Shown piece after piece: positions 52,914 to 57,493 of a stretch of 57,493 nt of DNA. Below the pieces are notes generated by a model that was not told the origin of the DNA, searched no databases, and saw only the letters and a list, made by a program, of their open reading frames with translations. The translations under genes and the position numbers were made by a program. Each line of letters begins with the position of its first letter. Position 1 is the first letter of the stretch. Source of the stretch: Mesorhizobium sp. B2-7-2 (GTDB lineage Bacteria; Pseudomonadota; Alphaproteobacteria; Rhizobiales; Rhizobiaceae); the NCBI RefSeq assembly GCF_006440775.1, contig NZ_VFTZ01000030.1, positions 1-57,493 on the forward strand, written 5' to 3'.

Positions 52914-53270
52914 ATGGACATTTCGCAGCGCATGACCCCGAAAATCGATTCCGATTTTCGGGGTCATGCGCCAAAACTAGAGTGTCACAGCGTCCTTTTG
53001 CGCGTCCAAGAGGACGCGCGGCGCTGTGGGGAACAGCGCATCCTGCACCTGCTCGCGCAGGGCGGGCGCATCGAAATCGAAAAGAACGAAAGCAGGAAGA
53101 TCGCCTCGGTCCTGTGCCTGACCCGCGATGGCTGGCGCTATCCGGGCTTCGACTTGGAGCTCTTCCGAAAGTTGAGGCGCAAGAAGGCAGTTTCTTCGAC
53201 GAACGGCGGTCCTTGGCGGATCACCCGACGCGGGCTCGCGCTCGTGCGCGCCGAGCTCGACAATCGCTAA
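52914..53270 (+). CDS. YjhX toxin-family protein with an in-frame repeat insertion
   Basis: The last 79 residues (EQRILHLLAQGGRIEIEKN to RRGLALVRAELDNR) match the YjhX/UPF0386 family, normally about 85 residues. The family starts as M-x-I/L-S, two residues, then EQ. Here MDIS is present but EQ comes at residue 40. Residues 5-38 come from a 52928-53024 palindromic repeat, so the gene carries an insertion of about 99 bases (33 codons) that keeps the frame. The family is assigned as a putative toxin in E. coli; whether this extended form is functional is unknown. There is no clear ribosome site before the ATG and no antitoxin is visible. Confidence 0.8.
   Translation: MDISQRMTPKIDSDFRGHAPKLECHSVLLRVQEDARRCGEQRILHLLAQGGRIEIEKNESRKIASVLCLTRDGWRYPGFDLELFRKLRRKKAVSSTNGGPWRITRRGLALVRAELDNR
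52928..53024. repeat. Palindromic repeat inserted in the yjhX-like gene
   Basis: A perfect 20-bp stem GCGCATGACCCCGAAAATCG (52928-52947) with its complement (52952-52971) around a 4-base loop. A second stem-loop, CAGCGTCC...GCGCGTCC / GGACGCGC.GCGCTG (about 52988-53023), follows. It begins about 14 bases after the ATG of the gene. Confidence 0.85.
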
Positions 53271-53317
53271 TGCCCAATGCCGCCGGACGAAACGCCGGCG
53301 GCACCTTTCCGTTTGCT

Positions 53318-53749
53318 TCAGGCCGTGGCGATGTAGGCCCTGATCTCTTCGGCTTCGCGCTCGACATCCTCGATGCGGCGCTTGACCACGTCGCCGATGG
53401 AGACGATGCCATCGAGCTGGCCGCCCTTTTCCACCGGCAGATGGCGGAAGCGGCCCCGCGTCATGATCTCCATGACCTCGTTGACCGTGTGGTTTTCGTT
53501 GCAGATCTTGACCTTCGGCGTCATCGCCGAGCGCACGGCGATGTCGAGCGCGGCGGCGCCCTCCTTGGCCACCACCCTGACGATATCGCGTTCCGAGAGA
53601 ATGCCGACGATCTTGCGATCGCCGTTGGTGATGACGAGCGCGCCGATCCTGTACTCGGCCAGCATGCGAATGGCCTCGCTGAGTTTTTCATTGGGCCCGA
53701 GCGTGAACACGTCATGGCCCTTGCTTTCAAGAATTGCCTTAACCGTCAT
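53318..53749 (-). CDS. CBS-domain protein
   Basis: This 143-residue protein is made of two CBS domains (about 7-63 and 70-130). The segments AIRMLAEYRIGALVITNGDR, VGILSERDIVR, FRHLPVEKGGQL and GIVSIGDVVKRR are typical. Such stand-alone pairs bind adenine nucleotides and regulate other proteins. The ATG at 53749 (GGAGGAC before it) was chosen over 53761. A CTAG-bounded repeat lies upstream. Confidence 0.93.
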   Translation of the reverse strand: MTVKAILESKGHDVFTLGPNEKLSEAIRMLAEYRIGALVITNGDRKIVGILSERDIVRVVAKEGAAALDIAVRSAMTPKVKICNENHTVNEVMEIMTRGRFRHLPVEKGGQLDGIVSIGDVVKRRIEDVEREAEEIRAYIATA

Positions 53750-53853
53750 GGCGTCCTCCACTGCCTTTGACGCCCCGGCGCCCTTAGGAAGACACTGGGT
53801 GCTTGGGCAACATCGTGCGCCGTGATTGGCTGCATTTCAAGTGCGCCTTAGGA

Positions 53854-53958
53854 CTAGATCAGGATGGCGTCTCGCTGAATCGCCATCCTGATCTATGTCT
53901 TTGTTGGAGCATGATCTTCTCCGAAAACCGGTTCCCACTTTTCGGGATCCTGCTCTAG
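53854..53958. repeat. CTAG-bounded palindromic repeat, copy 2 (inverted)
   Basis: It begins CTAGATCAGGATGGCG and ends GGATCCTGCTCTAG; the reverse complement aligns over its full length with 21587-21690. One stem-loop (GATCAGGATGGCG / CGCCATCCTGATC) and the linker TCTTTGTTG are seen. Its CTAG supplies the TAG stop of the rhomboid gene. Confidence 0.9.
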
Positions 53959-54692
53959 GCGGCAGCCGGCGGACGGTCGAAGAAGCGCAGTCCGAAAAAG
54001 CCGGCGACGAAGCCGCCGATATGGGCTTCCCAAGCGATCTGGCCGTCGATGCCCGGCGCGAAGCCGAGCAGGCCCGTGGCCAGATTGATCACCATCCAAA
54101 CGCCAAGAAAGGTCATGACGCCGCGCGAACGCAACACCGATGCGACCGACAGCGGCTCGCCGGCGAAGGCTCCCCGGCCCGACGAACGGTCGATGCGGAA
54201 GCCGTAGCGCGCGGCCGCGCCCATCATGCCGGAGATCGCGCCCGATGCACCGACGAGCGGCATCTCGCCATAGGGATGCAGTGCCCAGAACAGAGCGACT
54301 GAGGCCAGTCCGGTCACAGCGTAGAACATTGCGAAACGTAGCGCGCCAAGACGATTGGCGAGCGGCGAACCGAAGGCTGCAAGCCAGATCATGTTGATGG
54401 CGATATGGGCGACGCCCCCATGCATGAAGGCATAGGTGAACGGACGCGTGAACAAGAACCAGTCGAAGCCGTATTGGCCCGTGTACAGCACCGGAATGAA
54501 GGCACCGTCATAGAGCAGCGTCATTTGCTGCGCTTCGTTCAGCACATATTGCTGCAGCAGATAGAGGACCGCGCAAATGCCGATCACGGCGAGCACCACC
54601 GGCGGGAGGTTGAACACGGGTTCGCGGCGTCGCGGCTCGGAAGCCTCGTCCGGCTGCGGTTCGTTTTCAGTGGGGCTTACGGGCTCGCTCAT
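53955..54692 (-). CDS. Rhomboid-family intramembrane serine protease
   Basis: This 245-residue protein has a polar N-terminus (about 1-27) and about six membrane helices. The catalytic pair is S150 in GASGAISGMMG and H224 in WEAHIGGFVAG. HGGVAHIAINM (91-101) supplies the oxyanion His/Asn. It cleaves membrane protein segments; the substrate is unknown. The ATG at 54692 was chosen because the open frame beyond (to 54971) crosses a terminator-like hairpin. The TAG stop (53955-53957) is part of a repeat. Confidence 0.93.
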   Translation of the reverse strand: MSEPVSPTENEPQPDEASEPRRREPVFNLPPVVLAVIGICAVLYLLQQYVLNEAQQMTLLYDGAFIPVLYTGQYGFDWFLFTRPFTYAFMHGGVAHIAINMIWLAAFGSPLANRLGALRFAMFYAVTGLASVALFWALHPYGEMPLVGASGAISGMMGAAARYGFRIDRSSGRGAFAGEPLSVASVLRSRGVMTFLGVWMVINLATGLLGFAPGIDGQIAWEAHIGGFVAGFFGLRFFDRPPAAA

Positions 54693-55112
54693 GCACCCTT
54701 GCAGGTCCGGGACTCGGCGTTTTCGACGAGCATGTAGATCACGCGCTTTGGAATCACAAACGGCTAATCGCCACAGCGCCCGCGCGGAAAAAGGCGAATC
54801 AGAGCAAGGGCGAATCAAAAAGAAGGCCGTCCAGGATTTCCCCTGAACGGCCGGTCGAGTCCCCTGTTCCCCGTAAACTCGTGACTGAAGTGCTGCCGAT
54901 CGCTGCTGAAACGACCGTTTTGGAGTGGTTTTGATGTGCCACAGGCTTCTGCGGCACGCAATGTAAACCACTTGTTAACCTTAACGACCCCGAGGCGTGA
55001 ACAAACGTTAACGATACTGGCACGCATCCTGCTCCGCACCGCATGAAGGTCATCGGAGGGCGCCCTGTCTGTTCGCCGATGGGACATCAAAAGACAGGTT
55101 GTGCGGAGCAGG
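54693..55112. other. Gap between rhomboid and PAS genes, with an orphan minus-strand terminator
   Basis: No gene was found. On the minus strand GGCCGTTCAGG, a 6-base loop and CCTGGACGGCC followed by TTCTTTTTG (54815-54852) form a rho-independent terminator that lies 123 bases before the rhomboid start. It may end a small RNA or be a leader attenuator. On the plus strand CCGGTCGAGTCCCC (54852-54865) recurs near the window end (57466-57479). Two GTTAAC motifs (54971, 55008) are present. Confidence 0.55.
54815..54852 (-). terminator. Terminator-like hairpin upstream of the rhomboid gene
   Basis: An 11-bp stem with one mismatch (54825-54835 with 54842-54852), followed by TTCTTTTT on the minus strand. 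Not preceded by a minus-strand gene. Confidence 0.65.
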
Positions 55113-55757
55113 ATGGACATGAACGAAAAAGGATCGATCGCGCTGTTCCAATATTGGAACCAGCTGCGTGATGGCCGCCTCGCCCCGAAGCGATCGGAAG
55201 TGGAGCCGGCGGACATCAAGTCGCTTTTGGCCGACACCTTCATCCTCGAGCGCGACACGCGCGGCGAGGCGGTGTTCCGGCTCGCGGGCACACGGCTCTG
55301 CGCCTATTATGGCCGGGAGCTCAAGGGCTTCTCCTTCCCTTCTCTCTGGCGCGAGAAGGATCAACGGTTGGTGTCGCGGCTCATGCAGGGCGTTTTCGAT
55401 CAGAAATCGGTCCTGCTCATGACCTATGAGGGATTCAGCCGCAACGGCCGTTCCAACAAATTCGAGCTCCTGGCGCTGCCGTTGGACGGCGGCGCCGAGA
55501 ACCCGCGCTGCCTCGGCATCATCAGCACCGCCGACAAGCCGTTCTGGCTTGGTGCCGACCCGCTCGCCGACGCGCTCATCGACACGATCCGGGTGATAGA
55601 CCCCGAGAAGGAGCCGATGTTCCTGAAGAACCGTCCGGCGATCGACGTCCCCTCGCTTGTTCCGACCGAATTCGATGCTCCGGAGACCATTTCGGCGCTC
55701 GGCCGCGTGCGTCGCATCCGCCATCTCGTCGTCCTCGACGGCGGGCGTCACGAATGA
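55113..55757 (+). CDS. PAS-domain (PAS_5) protein
   Basis: This protein of about 214 residues starts MDMNEKGSIALFQYWNQLRD (a second ATG at 55119 and a GTG at 55101 are also possible). A PAS-like fold is suggested by ADIKSLLADTFILERDTRGE, FRLAGTRLCAYYGRELKGF and YEGFSRNGRSNKFELLALPL. The PF07310-type PAS_5 group is found in alphaproteobacteria as a stand-alone sensor. The ligand and partner are unknown. The C-terminus (SALGRVRRIRHLVVLDGGR) is conserved in that group. A GGAG lies just before the start. Confidence 0.85.
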   Translation: MDMNEKGSIALFQYWNQLRDGRLAPKRSEVEPADIKSLLADTFILERDTRGEAVFRLAGTRLCAYYGRELKGFSFPSLWREKDQRLVSRLMQGVFDQKSVLLMTYEGFSRNGRSNKFELLALPLDGGAENPRCLGIISTADKPFWLGADPLADALIDTIRVIDPEKEPMFLKNRPAIDVPSLVPTEFDAPETISALGRVRRIRHLVVLDGGRHE

Positions 55758-55927
55758 GCCTGGCAGTATGGTCTGCCGTCGCTCTCGCTGAATTTTTCCG
55801 CGTTGCGCGTGCTCCTGGCCCAGGCTTTTGCGGCCGATTTTTCCCGTTTGTTAACCTGCTTTGCTGTAGTTTTTCGGGTGAAGTTCCCCGCATCATCGCG
55901 TGGAATGGCAACGGGGTGTAGGCAGTC

Positions 55928-56545
55928 ATGAGGTCAGCGGCGGTAGAATATGCACCGTCACGAGCTGAACGGCGCAACTTTCAGCGTGTCCGCGTCAAGA
56001 TCTATGGACGTTTCATGCTGGAAGACCGCACCGAGCATCCTTGCCAGGTGGTCGATATGTCGCCCGGCAACGTTGCCTTGCGCACGGACCGGATCGGCAT
56101 GCCGGGCGAGAAGGTCATAGCCTATATCGACCATATCGGTCGTGTCGAAGGCGTCGTGACGCGTACGTCGCAGGACGGGTTCGCCATGACCGTCATCGCC
56201 TCGGAGCGCAAGAAGGACAAGCTTGCCGCGCAGCTCACCTGGCTTGCCAACAAGCATGAGCTCGACCTGCCCGAGGACCGCCGCCACGAGCGCGTGGCGC
56301 CGCGCAATCCGATGAGCGTCCTGCAGCTCACCGACGGGCGCCAGTATCAGTGCCGCATCATCGACCTGTCGCTCTCCGGTGCCGCCGTCGAGATCGACGT
56401 CAAGCCGGCAATCGGCGTCCAGGTCACGTTAGGCACGATGCGCGGCCAGATCGTGCGCCATTTCGAGGACGGCGTCGCCATCGAATTCGCCGTCATCCAG
56501 CGGCCGGAAACCCTGGATCAGGAATTCAACGCGCCGCGGTCCTGA
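55928..56545 (+). CDS. PilZ-domain protein
   Basis: This 205-residue protein has two PilZ-like halves, RRNFQRVRVKIYGRFMLEDR with VVDMSPGNVAL (about 14-50), and RRHERVAPRNPMSVLQLTDG with CRIIDLSLSGAAVEI (about 118-157). The RxxxR and D/NxSxxG motifs bind cyclic di-GMP in this family; in the first half the second motif reads DMSPGN. It probably links c-di-GMP to motility or envelope outputs. It stands alone and ends at a terminator. Confidence 0.9.
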   Translation: MRSAAVEYAPSRAERRNFQRVRVKIYGRFMLEDRTEHPCQVVDMSPGNVALRTDRIGMPGEKVIAYIDHIGRVEGVVTRTSQDGFAMTVIASERKKDKLAAQLTWLANKHELDLPEDRRHERVAPRNPMSVLQLTDGRQYQCRIIDLSLSGAAVEIDVKPAIGVQVTLGTMRGQIVRHFEDGVAIEFAVIQRPETLDQEFNAPRS

Positions 56546-56574
56546 CGCAAACCCACACCGCAAGCGCGACGCGA

Positions 56575-56600
56575 ACCGGCCGGCAGCGGCCGGTTTTTTG
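56575..56600 (+). terminator. Rho-independent terminator of the PilZ gene
   Basis: ACCGGCCG (56575-56582), 4-base loop, CGGCCGGT (56587-56594), then TTTTTG. Confidence 0.9.
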
Positions 56601-56774
56601 TTGCCTGGCTTTGGCGGGTCGGACGCGGATCGCCAGCTCTATCAAGACCTCGCGCGAGCCGGCGAAATCTGAATAATCCGAAATCGCGGTAATTCAAATT
56701 TTATGTTTATTCTACTGTCGTTTTACTCAATGTCTACTTCGGGTTTTTGCGTCAAATAAATCCCAACGTGGCAC

Positions 56775-56796
56775 AGTCTCCTCAAACGGGGAGACT
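56775..56796 (+). promoter_or_regulatory. Hairpin covering the ribosome site of the next gene
   Basis: AGTCTCC (56775-56781) pairs with GGAGACT (56790-56796). The Shine-Dalgarno GGGGAG (56788-56793) for the ATG at 56803 lies mostly inside the right arm, so folding would hide it. Confidence 0.55.
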
Positions 56797-56802
56797 ACAA
56801 CA

Positions 56803-57408
56803 ATGAAAATGACGAGGGGCAAGCTGTTGCTCTTGGCAATGGCGATGCAGCTTTCCGCCTGGGGCACGGCAAGCGCAGGACCGGCTTTCATGCATACGGG
56901 TGGCCGCACCACCCAGCCGGTCGGTCACTACGATTTCTGCCAGCGCATTCCGGTCGAATGCAATGAACGGACGCCGAAGGGTTCGCCGGTCGAGCTGACA
57001 CGCAAGCTGTGGGCGACGATGGTCAACGTCAACAATACGGTCAACACCCGCGTCAAGCCGCGCACCGACATGGAGATCTACGGTGTCGAGGAATACTGGG
57101 CCTACCCCGACAAAGGCTATGGCGACTGCGAGGACTACGCGCTGGAGAAGCGCCGTGAGCTGATGGCCGTGGGCGTGCCAGCCGGCAATCTGCTGATGAC
57201 GGTGGTGCGCCAGCCGAATGGCGACGGCCACGCGGTGCTGACGGTGCGCACCAGCCTCGGCGAATTCATCCTCGATAATCTCGAGCCGAAAGTGCTCGCC
57301 TGGAATGACACGGTGTACACCTACCTCAAGCGTCAATCGACGGAGAATTCGGGCGTTTGGGTGACGATCAACGACGGCCGCGACGACGCGGTCGCCAGCG
57401 TCCGCTAA
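56803..57408 (+). CDS. Transglutaminase-like cysteine peptidase (BTLCP)
   Basis: This 201-residue periplasmic protein has a signal peptide (LLLLAMAMQLSAWGTASA, cleavage near residue 25) and a papain/transglutaminase-like domain. The catalytic Cys is in GYGDCEDYALEKRREL, His in GDGHAVLTVRT and Asp in FILDNLEPKV. In other bacteria members (LapG-type) cleave surface adhesins under c-di-GMP control. The PilZ gene beside it makes that plausible here, but no adhesin or LapD-like gene is in view. The leader is AT-rich (56690-56760) and the ribosome site may be folded. Confidence 0.9.
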   Translation: MKMTRGKLLLLAMAMQLSAWGTASAGPAFMHTGGRTTQPVGHYDFCQRIPVECNERTPKGSPVELTRKLWATMVNVNNTVNTRVKPRTDMEIYGVEEYWAYPDKGYGDCEDYALEKRRELMAVGVPAGNLLMTVVRQPNGDGHAVLTVRTSLGEFILDNLEPKVLAWNDTVYTYLKRQSTENSGVWVTINDGRDDAVASVR

Positions 57409-57493
57409 CGCGGCAAAGCGATCGGGTACGTCGCCGTGACGCGGCGGCGCGCCCAGGAAGAAAGCCCGGTCGAGTCCCCACCCTCCCCGTCCC

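Noticed and set aside
52658..52933. 91-codon minus-strand frame between gatB and the yjhX-like gene
   Set aside because: No family, no ribosome site, and it runs over the hairpin and into the yjhX start region.
54965..55015. CtrA site (TTAACC half-sites) upstream of the PAS gene
   Set aside because: TTAACCTTAACG and a later GTTAACG do not give TTAA-N7-TTAA; half-sites alone are too common.
56769..56785. Sigma-54 promoter (TGGCAC) before the peptidase gene
   Set aside because: TGGCAC is present but the expected TTGC element at the right distance is not.

Overview
The window looks like a chromosomal segment of a Mesorhizobium-like alphaproteobacterium (order Hyphomicrobiales). The evidence is high GC, a BA14K-type protein, an NDUFA12-type complex I subunit next to a DUF2155 protein, an RNase E with an acidic insertion in its S1 domain, a prfB gene with a +1 frameshift site, and many short palindromic repeats typical of rhizobial intergenic DNA. 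I made this assignment from sequence recognition only, without any database search.

Layout. 1-3.7 kb: the start of tuf (cut by the window edge), an EamA-type exporter, two small stress or unknown proteins, tRNA-Gly and tRNA-Tyr upstream of tuf, and rlmB. 3.7-8.3 kb: a glyoxylate assimilation operon (gcl-hyi-glxR, minus strand) with a divergent IclR-type regulator. 8.3-10.3 kb: small envelope proteins and tRNA-Thr. 10.3-13.0 kb: an AT-rich insert directly behind tRNA-Thr, with one 811-residue SIR2 plus P-loop (STAND/AAA-like) ATPase. 13.0-18.3 kb: a TetR regulator, a 26-bp palindromic operator, a polyamine-type ABC importer (four genes) and a metallo-beta-lactamase-fold hydrolase. 18.3-22.7 kb: a surface-sugar cluster with two glycosyltransferase-like proteins, UDP-galactopyranose mutase and an NAD-sugar epimerase/decarboxylase. 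22.7-30.8 kb: NAD kinase, a DEAD-box helicase, an OmpA lipoprotein, two GFA-family proteins and prfB. 31-38.5 kb: PBP1A, an AMIN amidase and rne. 38.6-43.2 kb: glutaminase, an aminotransferase, a BepA-like M48 protease and a DsbA-like protein. 43.3-47.8 kb: aroQ-accB-accC-aat, then NTF2-like, DUF2155 and NDUFA12 genes. 48.1-52.6 kb: panBC, a GNAT-AIM24 fused ORF and gatB. 52.9-57.4 kb: a YjhX toxin-family gene, a CBS protein, rhomboid protease, PAS, PilZ and a transglutaminase-like peptidase.

Best candidate for a new system: the lone SIR2-ATPase gene (10584-13019). It has the domain order of single-gene antiphage defence proteins (SIR2 NAD-consuming effector plus STAND-type switch), sits behind a tRNA gene, and differs in base composition from everything around it.

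Second theme: at least seven repeat families occupy the gaps, and several touch coding sequence. One is inserted in frame just after the start codon of the yjhX-like gene (about 33 extra codons), one covers the start of the DUF2155 gene, and a CTAG-bounded 104-bp element and a heptad repeat supply stop codons to flanking genes.
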